Positions 1 to 7,909 of a stretch of 38,378 nt of DNA are shown piece by piece. Position 1 is the first letter of the stretch; each line of letters starts with the position of its first letter. The notes below the pieces were generated by a model that was given only the letters and a program-made list of their open reading frames with translations, made no database searches and had not been told where the DNA came from. The stretch is from contig CABVSA010000029.1 of the NCBI GenBank assembly GCA_902500805.1, positions 1 to 38,378 of the forward strand. The letters are read 5' to 3'. The translations under genes and the position numbers were made by a program. Origin of the DNA: an uncultured Nitrospira sp. (lineage in GTDB: Bacteria > Nitrospirota > Nitrospiria > Nitrospirales > Nitrospiraceae).

Positions 1-121
1 CCACCCCGGCTGCGACGCGCCCACTCTGCCCTAAAAACTCTCGCCGCGATGGGCCTGCATCCTCGGCAGACCCGTTTACTTCGTTGACGTGCTTCAAGTC
101 CGGTGGTGTTTTCTTCTCCAT
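1..121 (-). CDS. Tat-exported protein, N-terminal part only
   Basis: The first 40 codons of a minus-strand gene that runs off the left edge. The ATG at 121-119 follows an AAAGGAG ribosome site (132-138) at good spacing. The peptide has a polar 25-residue leader and then S-R-R-E-F-L-G-Q at about residues 26-33, a twin-arginine motif followed by the start of a small/hydrophobic stretch, so the protein is probably folded in the cytoplasm and exported by Tat, often with a cofactor. The catalytic part is outside the window and the family cannot be named. Repeat copy A lies about 240 nt upstream, as for the NCS1 permease and STAS genes. Confidence 0.65.
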   Translation of the reverse strand, partial: MEKKTPPDLKHVNEVNGSAEDAGPSRREFLGQSGRVAAGV

Positions 122-282
122 GGTGCATCACTCCTTTTCGTATGTGATGAGGTGCAACTTTCCAGTCGATGCGGTTTTAAGCTACTACTTATCTCTGAAC
201 AGATCGACCGCCTGGTTTTTCCAACTACCCGAGTGACACTCTTACCCATTCTTCATGCATCGGTAGCCGTCGTGACATCTCC

Positions 283-415
283 CTTCAACTTGTTCCTTCT
301 TGGATACTGCGCGAATCATTCTGCCCATACTGTGGCGCGCACCATCTCACAACCAGTGCTGTCGATCTATCGGGGAAATCCTGAAAGAATGTCGGGAGAT
401 CCCCGAGTGAGAGCG
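283..415 (-). repeat. Dispersed upstream element, copy A
   Basis: A stretch of about 130 nt strongly resembling 2932-3058. Shared blocks, read on the minus strand, are CGGGGATCTCC, ATTCTTTCAGGATTTC, GGTTGTGAGATG, TGCGCGCCACA, GAATGATTCGC and GAAGGAACA. The end at 368-406 forms an imperfect stem (TCGGGGA pairing with TCCCCGA). It lies upstream of the minus-strand Tat gene (1-121), so a promoter, operator or leader RNA role is likely. The function is not known to me. Confidence 0.6.
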
Positions 416-444
416 ATCGAGTTACGAGAACTCGCATTTGAAGG

Positions 445-469
445 CCTCGCCTCGAAGGGCGAGGTTTTT
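445..469 (+). terminator. Intrinsic terminator-like hairpin
   Basis: CCTCGCC (445-451), six-base loop, GGCGAGG (458-464), followed directly by TTTTT. It is a well-formed rho-independent terminator for plus-strand transcription, yet no convincing plus-strand gene precedes it. It could end a small RNA that starts within or near copy A, or be a relic of a lost gene. Confidence 0.6.
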
Positions 470-474
470 CACTG

Positions 475-640
475 AAAGAACGATGGAAATCGGATGAATG
501 GGGGAAGCACGAATCCAGCGGGAGTTTCCCGTCTGTGAAGGCAAGGGTGAGAGCAGAGTCCTGCGAAGCAGGACGAACCTCGCTCGTCCTCAATTAACAA
601 CCATGCTGTAAAGGCATGGGAATCTAGGCTGCAAAATTTC
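475..640 (+). mobile_element. Possible relic of an IS200/IS605-type right end
   Basis: A short open stretch ends at a TAA near 598. It is followed by a perfect small hairpin at 601-619 (CCATGC/GCATGG) and preceded by another at 558-574 (GTCCTGC-GAA-GCAGGAC). A coding tail followed by a subterminal hairpin is typical of the right end of IS200/IS605 elements with tnpB and its guide RNA. No transposase domain is present and the peptide is not clearly TnpB, so this is only a suggestion. Confidence 0.22.
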
Positions 641-685
641 GCGAGTGGGCCAACCAACCCTTCGGGCCGTTCACCCACTTCTGCA

Positions 686-828
686 CCATTTCAACAGATT
701 ACTTGAAGCGCCCACCTGAAACGCCTGTCGGAGGTATTCTTCATTCGCATGCATCGGCATGCAATAGCACGTGCCGGGGCGGCGATTCTTTGATACTCCG
801 TGCGGTCGCATCGAGTCCGTTGGGTAAC
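686..828 (-). pseudogene. Decayed fragment of a NarL-type response regulator
   Basis: On the minus strand this stretch translates, with at least one frameshift, to pieces matching the receiver domain of the intact regulator at 3983-4636: N-G-L-D-A-T-A-R-S-I-K-E-S, then (other frame) A-N-E-E-Y-L-R-Q-A-F-Q-V-G-A-S, then N-L-L-K. These correspond to about residues 63-106 of that protein. The start, phosphorylation site and DNA-binding domain are missing. It is probably a remnant of an ancient duplication, because copy A lies beside it as copy C lies beside the intact regulator. Confidence 0.7.
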
Positions 829-910
829 CTTCCCTTCACTGGGAGAAACTATTTCCAGAGTAAAAACTTCGTAATCAATCTCTGGATATAGATCCAGGAT
901 TGAAAATGAG

Positions 911-946
911 AAAACGACGCCGCAAACACAATTGCTTGCGGCGTCG
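911..946 (-). terminator. Terminator of the NCS1 permease gene
   Basis: A perfect 11-bp inverted repeat (CGACGCCGCAA at 915-925, TTGCGGCGTCG at 936-946). On the minus strand it is followed by TTTT. It lies about 70 nt past the permease stop codon. Confidence 0.85.
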
Positions 947-1017
947 CTATTACTGATACATGAATCGGCTATCGGTCCTTCCCTAGAGTAGGGCCGCCAT
1001 AGCGTGTCCTCCTTGTA

Positions 1018-2757
1018 CTATGTGCCTGGGGCATTTTCCCGATCCACCGCGACATACGCGCCTGGCGAAGCGATCGTTTTCACCGACACCAGTGAGGTCT
1101 GTGCGGGCAGAACATGCTCGCCGGTCTTGTCCGTGGACAGGCAGAGCGAGCAGATGTAGCCCGCGTGAACGGCAGCCTTGATCATGTCCGGTCTCTCGTA
1201 ATCATGATGGCAGACATGGCATTTTAAGTGCTCACCGGACGGGTTGCCGTACTGGTCGAACATCGGCAGAGCGATGCCGTCGTCGGTGCGTCGCAGATAG
1301 TACTTGCCATTTGTAGCGATGGCGATGATCGGTGGGAGCACCAGCCCAAGGACGATTGCGACCAGCGGTGAGTACGGTCGCAACGTTTCACCGAGTCCGC
1401 CGAAGAAGGCGATGACGGACAAGCCTGCGGCGATCAACATCGACCCAAAGCCCACAGGATTGAAGTCGTACAGCATCCCGCGACGGAACTCCGGCGTCTT
1501 TGGTGAAAGCTTCAGCAGGTATTTGTTGAAGACAATGTCCGAGGCCACCACCACGACCCAGGCCATACCGCAGTTGGCGTAGAACCCGAGGATGGTGTTC
1601 AGGAAGTCGAACATGTTCGCTTCCATCAGGATCAGCGCGATCGTGAGATTCACCCCCAGAAACACGATGCGGCCCGGATAGTGCTTGGTCACGCGGGTAA
1701 ACGCGTTCGTCCAGGCCAGCGAGCCCGAATACGCATTGGTCACGTTGATCTTGATTTGGCTGATCACGACGAGCACGACGGCCAGCGTCATCGCGAGCCA
1801 GCCAGGCAGGAAGTTTTGGTAGATCTCTAGGAACTGGTGCACCGGCTGATTGGCAATGCCGGTGCTGCCCACGACATTGGTGATCAGATACACAGCCAGG
1901 AACAGCCCGACGACCTGTTTGATGGCGCCGAAGAACACCCAGCCCGGCCCGGCCAGAATCAGCCAGGTCCACCAGGTGCGCTTGTTCTCTGGGGTCATCG
2001 GCGGCATGAAGCGCAGGTAGTCGTTCTGTTCGGCAATCTGCGCAATGAGCGACAAGCAGACGCCTGCAGCCAACAATGTCGAGCCGAGGTCGAAACCGGC
2101 CTTACCGCTCTCACCGGCGTAGGCAAAGAACTGGCCGACCGACTCCGGGTGACTGACGACCAGATAGACGAACGGCGCGACCATCAGAATGAGCCACAGG
2201 GGAGTCGTCCAGACCTGCAGCGTTGAAAGCACTCTCATACCATAGATCACCAGCGGGAAGATGATGAGCGTCGATACGGCGTACCCCATCCATAGCGGGA
2301 TGCCAAGCCCCAGTTCGAGTCCCTGGGCCATGATGGAGCCCTCAAGCGCGAAGAAGATAAAGGTAAACGTCGCGAAGATCACGTTGGTGACGACCGAGCC
2401 GTAATAGCCGAACCCGCTGCCGCGCGTGACAAGGTCAAGGTCGATGTTGTACCGCGCCGAGTAGTAGGCGACGGGAAAGCCGGTGACAAGGATGACAATC
2501 GCGAAGATGAGAATCCCCCACAGCGCGTTCGTCGTACCGTACGAGATACCGACGTTGGCGCCGATGGCGAAGTCGGCAAGGTAGGCGATGCCGCCGAGTG
2601 CCGAAATGCCGACGACTCCCGTCGACCACTTGCGGTAGCTACGCGGCGCGAACCGCAGCGTGTAGTCCTCCATGGTTTCCTTGCTGGCCGTCATGGTGTC
2701 GAGGTCTGCCTCGTCCATTTCTCGCTCTCTGGTGACTTTCTGTGTTACTGGTTGCAA
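1018..2757 (-). CDS. NCS1-family permease with C-terminal zinc ribbon
   Basis: An inner-membrane transporter of the nucleobase:cation symporter-1 family, whose members carry cytosine, purines, allantoin, hydantoins or thiamine. About 12 hydrophobic segments run from residue 45 to 485, beginning with the family-typical I-G-A-N-V-G-I-S-Y region. I chose a TTG start at 2757 because AAGGAGGG lies just upstream; the upstream extension has no ribosome site and poor composition. That gives 579 aa. After the last membrane segment come C513-x2-C516 and C536-x2-C539, a four-cysteine zinc-ribbon-like module not usual in this family. The substrate cannot be read from sequence. Repeat copy B lies upstream and a terminator follows, so the gene is monocistronic. 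Confidence 0.85.
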   Translation of the reverse strand: MQPVTQKVTREREMDEADLDTMTASKETMEDYTLRFAPRSYRKWSTGVVGISALGGIAYLADFAIGANVGISYGTTNALWGILIFAIVILVTGFPVAYYSARYNIDLDLVTRGSGFGYYGSVVTNVIFATFTFIFFALEGSIMAQGLELGLGIPLWMGYAVSTLIIFPLVIYGMRVLSTLQVWTTPLWLILMVAPFVYLVVSHPESVGQFFAYAGESGKAGFDLGSTLLAAGVCLSLIAQIAEQNDYLRFMPPMTPENKRTWWTWLILAGPGWVFFGAIKQVVGLFLAVYLITNVVGSTGIANQPVHQFLEIYQNFLPGWLAMTLAVVLVVISQIKINVTNAYSGSLAWTNAFTRVTKHYPGRIVFLGVNLTIALILMEANMFDFLNTILGFYANCGMAWVVVVASDIVFNKYLLKLSPKTPEFRRGMLYDFNPVGFGSMLIAAGLSVIAFFGGLGETLRPYSPLVAIVLGLVLPPIIAIATNGKYYLRRTDDGIALPMFDQYGNPSGEHLKCHVCHHDYERPDMIKAAVHAGYICSLCLSTDKTGEHVLPAQTSLVSVKTIASPGAYVAVDRENAPGT

Positions 2758-2931
2758 AGTGAAACCCTCCTTGTTGCTGTTATGTGACGACTGTGATGTA
2801 AACGTGAGCGCGCGGATCGCGGCGTCGACGGTGCCCACCGGAGTGGCACCTCTTGGTTCGTCGTAAGATGCCGCCCGCAAAGGTGGTGCTCCTGCTCGAC
2901 TCTGATGCATCAGCAGCCAGAGAAATACCTT

Positions 2932-3058
2932 CTATGGATCTGTTCCTTCTGGATGCTGTGCGAATCATTCCACCCATGTTGTGGCGCGCAACATCTCACA
3001 ACCATGGCCGTCGCAACTATCGGAGAAATCCTGAAAGAATGAGAGGAGATCCCCGATG
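2932..3058 (-). repeat. Dispersed upstream element, copy B
   Basis: Closely similar to 283-415 along its whole length. Its core (3018-3057) forms an imperfect stem with the same loop sequence (AATCCTGAAAGAATG on the plus strand). It sits about 260 nt upstream of the permease start, close to the distance of copy A from its gene. Reading the other way, it ends in a GAGGAG ribosome site and an ATG at 3056, so a role for a plus-strand gene is not excluded. Confidence 0.65.
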
Positions 3059-3286
3059 AAGATCACTGAGGATCAGAAAAAATCTGGAAATCAAATGAAT
3101 CGGCTAACGGACGCGCCTCTTTCCCCTAGCGCACACAATAATGAGGTTGAGGCCACCAGAGAGTCCGATAACGTGGCTGGCGCACAAGAACTTTCTCTCC
3201 GCAACTACGACGAACGCCGGGCAGTGGCTCGACTCAGAATGCCGTACTGCAGAATACTGAGAAGATCCGTCGGAAGGATGGCCTAA
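3056..3286 (+). CDS. Doubtful small hypothetical protein
   Basis: 76 codons opened by ATG after GAGGAG at ideal spacing. The predicted protein is polar and charged, with no signal peptide, membrane segment or recognised domain. Its last codons overlap the stop of the convergent STAS gene. The ribosome site and ATG lie within repeat copy B, and copy A has no matching ATG, so the good start context may be accidental. I could not identify it. Confidence 0.25.
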   Translation: MKITEDQKKSGNQMNRLTDAPLSPSAHNNEVEATRESDNVAGAQELSLRNYDERRAVARLRMPYCRILRRSVGRMA

Positions 3287-3666
3287 CGCTTAAAGGTGGC
3301 CACAGCCTCTTCTTCCGTGTTGCACAACTGAATACTTTCTCCATAGACGCGGTTCAGCAGGTTGAACCCGCTGGCATCGAGCGCCTCTTTGACCATTCCC
3401 TTCGCAGCGGCGATCTTCATCTCTCCTTGAACGTTGTTGAGCTGCTTGCAAGCCAGAATCAGGACCCGGATGCCGCCGCTGCTGATATAGTCCACATCAG
3501 CCAGGTTGATCACGACCTTTTTCGCACCGGAGTCCACAATATTTTTCATCTCCCGATATCCTTGTTCGGCCGTGGTGGCGGAGAGGCTGCCCTGCATCTT
3601 GACGAGGATGACGCCAGCCTGCTCGTGAGAGGTGACCGTCAATGTGTGTCTGGTTCCTTGATCCAT
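3283..3666 (-). CDS. STAS-domain anti-sigma factor antagonist
   Basis: 127 aa, essentially one STAS domain of the SpoIIAA/RsbV type. Such cytosolic proteins bind an anti-sigma kinase and are switched by serine phosphorylation. The region D-V-D-Y-I-S-S-G-G-I-R-V-L (about residues 58-70) matches the conserved phosphoacceptor loop. The ATG at 3666 follows GGAG. No anti-sigma kinase is in the window, so the partner is unknown. Copy C lies upstream. The gene sits between a two-component system and a permease, all on the minus strand, but with enough spacing to be transcribed separately. Confidence 0.88.
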   Translation of the reverse strand: MDQGTRHTLTVTSHEQAGVILVKMQGSLSATTAEQGYREMKNIVDSGAKKVVINLADVDYISSGGIRVLILACKQLNNVQGEMKIAAAKGMVKEALDASGFNLLNRVYGESIQLCNTEEEAVATFKR

Positions 3667-3893
3667 AGATTACGCTCCTTTCCTCTTTTAATGATTGCAC
3701 CTCCGTCCTTGTATAATCCAAACTTCTCAACAACCCGACGGAACCTCTTTCCCTGTTCTTCTTCGAAACACTTGTCCTCTTGGAGCCTGCGCAACGGCGC
3801 CCACCATGGCGTCAGGGTTCTTCCTTCTCGGTGCAGAGATAACGGATACGTTACCCTGAGTACGCAACATGCCAGAAGCTCAGAAGAGAGACG

Positions 3894-3937
3894 TATCGGG
3901 GAAACCCTGAAAAGAAGGCAGAAAGCCCCCGGGGAGA
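3894..3937 (-). repeat. Dispersed upstream element, copy C (core only)
   Basis: Shares TATCGGGGAAA-CCTGAAA-GAA with the cores of copies A and B, and ends in CCCCGGGGAG, which can pair with the CGGGG at the other side. The similarity outside the core is weak. It lies about 230 nt upstream of the STAS start, comparable to the other two copies. Confidence 0.45.
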
Positions 3938-3982
3938 ACATAGGAGCTCATCGAACGATACGGAGAGAGAGACCGAAGCGGG

Positions 3983-4636
3983 TTACAAATCTGGTTGGAT
4001 CAGTCCAACTCGCATCGCGAATCGAACCAACCCCGGCACATCGTGAATTTCAAGCCGTTCCATCAATTGACTTCTGTGTGTTTCGACGGTTTTCACGCTC
4101 AGGTTCAGGCGATACGCGATGTCTTTCGTGGTTTGGCCTTCCGCGATCAATTGTAAAATCTCGCGCTGGCGCCCGCTCAGTCTGGCCAACGGACTGGACG
4201 GCGCTCCGGACTTATTTCGATAGGCCTCCACAGCGTACTTGGCAACGGCGGGGGTCAAATAGGTTTCGCCACGACTCACTGTTTTGATCGCCAATTCCAA
4301 TTCTGCCAACTCAGCCCCTTTCAATAGGTACCCTGACGCGCCGACCTGCAACGCTTGGCTGAGGTATTCTTCGTTGGCATACATCGACAACAGGATCACG
4401 CGCGTGGTCGACGATTCCTTGACAATCCGGGACGTTGCATCGAGTCCGTTCAAGCCCGGCATGGCAATATCCATCAGGACGAGATCCGGAGCCTCCATTT
4501 GCACAAACTTGACGGCTTCCAACCCATCCCCCATATCCGCGACAACTTGAATGCCTTCGACTTTTTGTAGAAGGGCCTTCATACCGGCCCTCACCAAGGC
4601 ATGATCTTCCACGATGAGAAGCCGGATATGGCTCAT
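3983..4636 (-). CDS. NarL/FixJ-type response regulator
   Basis: 217 aa. A receiver domain (1-125) has acidic pocket E10/D11, phosphoacceptor D56 in M-D-I-A-M-P-G, and K106 in G-Y-L-L-K. A LuxR-type helix-turn-helix follows (about 150-210; L-S-x-R-Q-R-E-I-L-Q-L-I-A-E-G and V-K-T-V-E-T-H). It is a DNA-binding transcription regulator. The ATG overlaps the kinase stop codon (ATGA), so the pair is translationally coupled and the adjacent kinase is the expected partner. Targets are unknown; the repeat element just downstream (copies A-C) is a candidate operator. A decayed relative lies at 686-828. Confidence 0.93.
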   Translation of the reverse strand: MSHIRLLIVEDHALVRAGMKALLQKVEGIQVVADMGDGLEAVKFVQMEAPDLVLMDIAMPGLNGLDATSRIVKESSTTRVILLSMYANEEYLSQALQVGASGYLLKGAELAELELAIKTVSRGETYLTPAVAKYAVEAYRNKSGAPSSPLARLSGRQREILQLIAEGQTTKDIAYRLNLSVKTVETHRSQLMERLEIHDVPGLVRFAMRVGLIQPDL

Positions 4637-6090
4637 GGCAATATGACCTCCGTCGGTACGTCCGGCTTGATCAGCTCTTGTTCGGCAAGCGAGAAACTCA
4701 GTGCAAGCCTGGTCCCTTCACCCGGCGCTGACGAGATCACCAAGCTCCCGCCAGCCAGCCGTGCACGCTCTTCCATACCGAGCAACCCGATGCTCGCTCC
4801 GCTCTGTGCCCGTCTTCGTGCCAATATCACATCGAATCCGACACCATCGTCTTGGATGACGAGAGTGACATCCCCACCTTGCCGGCGCAGCGTCAGATCG
4901 ATCACCTTCGCCTGCGAGTACTTCGCGATGTTGGTGAGTGCCTCCTGCGCGACCCGGAAACAGGTGACCTCCATGGGAATTGGAATTCTCCCGTCCATTC
5001 CCTCGACCGCGAGCGAAAGGATCCATCCATTTCGCGCCGCCTGCCGGTTGGCATACCATCGAAGTGCCGGAACCAATCCCAGATCGTCAAGAATCGATGG
5101 CCGCAGATCAAGCGCCAGCGTGCGTACTTGAGTCAGCAATTGGTCCACCAGCTCAAGGCTATCCGTGAGAGGGCTGAAACGGGCATCCCTGACCTCGCCA
5201 TGCTGGATATCTTGCAAGTCAATTTTCAGCGCCGTCAGCAACTGTCCGACCTCGTCATGCAGGTCACGCGCAAGTCGGCTTCGCTCCTCTTCCTGCACTT
5301 GCATCAGTTGGCTGGAAAGTATTCGCAGGGAATGGTTGGCGGCGCTTAATTCGGCAGTACGCTCGAGCACCTTCATTTCAAGCGCTTCATGTGCCTGTTT
5401 CAGGAGCGTCTCCCCGCGTTTCCGCTCGCTGATATCGCGAATAACTTGCGATACCCCTAGAAACTGACCGACCGCGTCCTTGAGCGGCGATAAGGTGACC
5501 GACACATCGATATATCGGCCGTCCTTGCTCAACCGTACGGCATCATAGTTTTGGATATCATGCGTTCCCCGCGCAGTGGCCAACTCCCAGGCTCTGTCCC
5601 GAGACAGATGGCTAGGAATAATCGTGAGGATCGAGCGGCCAATCATCTCGTTGGCCGTATACCCAAAGATATGCCCTGCACCTCCATTCCACGTCGTGAC
5701 GAATCCGTCAGGGGTCACGCTCAAAATGGCATCGCTGCTGCTCTCCATGATGGCCCCCAGTCGTCTGGTGGCATCGTCAAGTTTCGCTTTCCTCGCTCGC
5801 GCCACGAGCCACGCCGCAATCCATAGAAAAGCGATGCCCACAACACGATTGAAACCGGCAATATCCACCGAGATGACTGGAGGTGAGAGCGTGTGTCCCA
5901 GGTACGCGAGGACAGTTCCGATGGCCGCAATAAGATACGGGGCAATCGGCCACTCAATCCAGAGGGTCAAGATCGCGCTGAAGACATCCCCGACAACCCA
6001 GATCGCATATCCCCATGGCATGAATACGTCCAGTAGGAACGTCCCGGCTAGGATCAGCGGAATCAGTGCACGGGCATAATTACCGTTCAT
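4633..6090 (-). CDS. Membrane PAS histidine kinase (HisKA_3 class)
   Basis: 485 aa from the ATG at 6090; a GTG eight codons upstream has no ribosome site. Four hydrophobic segments fill residues 5-100 with very short loops, so sensing may occur in the membrane. A PAS domain follows (about 108-225), then a coiled linker, then the dimerisation domain with the phosphorylated H278 in L-A-R-D-L-H-D-E-V-G-Q, and an HATPase domain with D-D-G-V-G-F-D and G-L-L-G-M-E-E-R. This NarX/DesK-like architecture pairs with NarL-type regulators. Its stop overlaps the regulator start. It resembles the second kinase at 18104-19624, so the two systems are paralogous. Confidence 0.92.
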   Translation of the reverse strand: MNGNYARALIPLILAGTFLLDVFMPWGYAIWVVGDVFSAILTLWIEWPIAPYLIAAIGTVLAYLGHTLSPPVISVDIAGFNRVVGIAFLWIAAWLVARARKAKLDDATRRLGAIMESSSDAILSVTPDGFVTTWNGGAGHIFGYTANEMIGRSILTIIPSHLSRDRAWELATARGTHDIQNYDAVRLSKDGRYIDVSVTLSPLKDAVGQFLGVSQVIRDISERKRGETLLKQAHEALEMKVLERTAELSAANHSLRILSSQLMQVQEEERSRLARDLHDEVGQLLTALKIDLQDIQHGEVRDARFSPLTDSLELVDQLLTQVRTLALDLRPSILDDLGLVPALRWYANRQAARNGWILSLAVEGMDGRIPIPMEVTCFRVAQEALTNIAKYSQAKVIDLTLRRQGGDVTLVIQDDGVGFDVILARRRAQSGASIGLLGMEERARLAGGSLVISSAPGEGTRLALSFSLAEQELIKPDVPTEVILP

Positions 6091-6243
6091 CACATACCCG
6101 CTCTGCAAGAACACGGCAGACTATCAATCATAGACACCTGTCTGTCGAAGCAGCACCTACCTCTCCCGCTAACTTCCATATGATACTCCACTACCAGGAC
6201 CGGGATCGAGACTGAGAAGAGGGATTCATAGAGAAAGAACGGG

Positions 6244-7152
6244 CTAGCTGGTGACTTCGGCTGTTTGGCGATTGACGACCCAGACACCGGCAAGAATGAG
6301 ACAGATTCCAAGAATTTCAATCACACCAACAGCTTCCCCTAAGATCAGGGCAGACAGCCCAATCGCCGCCACCGGGGTCAGATTCCCCAACACCGAGGCC
6401 CGTGACGGACCGACACCTTTCACGCCGAACAACCAGGCCTGTTGCGCGACCGCCGTCGCAAAGACGACAAGATAGCCAAGCGCCAGCCAATCGGAGGTGG
6501 TGACCGATCCTATTCCGGCGTTCATCATTTTTTGATCTGTCCATAACAATGGAATCTGAAGGACCGTAGCCACCATCAAAGTCGTCCAGTTAACCGTCAA
6601 GGCCGAGATGCGCTCCATAATCGTGCGGCTCCCGATGCTGTAGAGCGCCCAGCTGACCACTCCAAGAAACACGAGCGTACTGCCCAGCAACGGCTGATCG
6701 CCGGCCGCCTGAAAACCCGCCACGGAGACCACCCCAACGCCTGCAAAGGAGAGCAACGCGCCAGCCCAGACTGCGCGCAACGGCACATCCTTGATCAACA
6801 GAGCCGACAGCACGGACGTCACCACCGGACTCGATCCGATGATCACCCCACCGACAGCACCGCTTACATAATTCAGGCCCATGAGGATGAGCAGGTGGTT
6901 GCCCAACACACCGAGTCCCAGCAGGCCGAGCAGCCGGACATCGGCACGGCTCAATCTCACGGCACCACCTTCCTTCGACCACCAAGTCGCCAGGAGAATT
7001 GCCAGCCCTCCGATATCACGGAGGACCGAGGCTTCGACTGCGGAAAACGACGTCAGGGCCATCTTCTGCGCGACGATCGACCCACCCCAGAGGACTGCCG
7101 CAAGGACGATCGAACCATAGGCCATGGTTGTGGAAGATTGGGACATGGTCAT
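6244..7152 (-). CDS. EamA/DMT-family transporter
   Basis: 302 aa with ten predicted membrane helices in two repeated five-helix halves, the drug/metabolite transporter fold. Landmarks are G-S-I-V-A-Q-K near residue 24, G-S-S-P-V-V-T-S-V-L near the end of the first repeat, and G-A-L-L-S-F-A-G-V at mid-protein. Family members export amino acids, metabolites or drugs across the inner membrane; the substrate cannot be told. The start could be the first ATG or the one two codons later. The gene stands alone between a convergent-side kinase gene and a divergent lipoprotein gene. Confidence 0.88.
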   Translation of the reverse strand: MTMSQSSTTMAYGSIVLAAVLWGGSIVAQKMALTSFSAVEASVLRDIGGLAILLATWWSKEGGAVRLSRADVRLLGLLGLGVLGNHLLILMGLNYVSGAVGGVIIGSSPVVTSVLSALLIKDVPLRAVWAGALLSFAGVGVVSVAGFQAAGDQPLLGSTLVFLGVVSWALYSIGSRTIMERISALTVNWTTLMVATVLQIPLLWTDQKMMNAGIGSVTTSDWLALGYLVVFATAVAQQAWLFGVKGVGPSRASVLGNLTPVAAIGLSALILGEAVGVIEILGICLILAGVWVVNRQTAEVTS

Positions 7153-7279
7153 TGGGATACCGTCGTTGGATCCTCCCCGTCAAGCAGTATTGTACCGACC
7201 GCTCCATTGACTTGACGGTATTTACGTTTGTGAGTAGCCTGCGTCTAAGGAACATAGCCGATCAACAGGGAGGGTGTTC

Positions 7280-7669
7280 ATGATCTGGAAACAAGGTCGA
7301 CAGGGGTGGGTTGGACTGCTGATCAGTACGTCGCTGCTCCTCGCAGGCTGTACGACGGCGCTTGTCCGAGATGACGTCAGGTATCCGAAAACCGGAGCCC
7401 ATTGCTCAGGCTCTCAAGGTGTCGATGATTCCTCCATCGCCGTACTGCCGGTCCCCGTCGTCGCCTTTGTCGTGCCTCATGCCAACCTCCATGACATCAA
7501 GGCCGACGACTATCTGAAGCGATGTGGCGATTCAACCAAGTTGATCAACCGGAAGGTCGAGGTGAACCGTACGGCTTGTATCCCGGCTGGATTGACTCGT
7601 ATCATCACCCTCGGCATTTGGCAATGGTGTCCGGCCAACATCTCGTGGGAAGCGGATGTGAAATCCTGA
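7280..7669 (+). CDS. Small putative lipoprotein
   Basis: 129 aa starting at the ATG six bases after AGGGAGG; the GTG at 7274 is too close to that site. The N-terminus is a lipoprotein signal: basic start, hydrophobic core, then L-L-A-G-C-T with the lipidated cysteine at about residue 22. The mature part is small with a few cysteines and no domain I recognise. It is divergent from the EamA gene. Function unknown; probably anchored in the outer or inner membrane facing the periplasm. Confidence 0.7.
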   Translation: MIWKQGRQGWVGLLISTSLLLAGCTTALVRDDVRYPKTGAHCSGSQGVDDSSIAVLPVPVVAFVVPHANLHDIKADDYLKRCGDSTKLINRKVEVNRTACIPAGLTRIITLGIWQWCPANISWEADVKS

Positions 7670-7909
7670 CCCATCCCCTATGCTCCTCCATGCTGTCGAT
7701 CATTGGTCTGCCTGAGTTCAACAAAGAGAGCGAGCCTGGGACGTACTGTTCAAGACACGCCACGGACCTCTTCGTCGGATTTGGCAGTCCTGCCCTGAGC
7801 CCATCGATGTGCTCACCTCAAGGATTGGATAGCACACAAAAGGAGCACTCCAGAAGAAAGCACGGGAGCAACCGAGCACTGGTGCATCAGAATTTGGTAC
7901 CATAGGCGC

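Noticed and set aside
2978..3003. Sigma-54 (-24/-12) promoter within repeat copy B
   Set aside because: A TGG and a TTGC are present on the minus strand but the GG-GC distance is 12 rather than 10 nt, and copy A breaks the TTGC.
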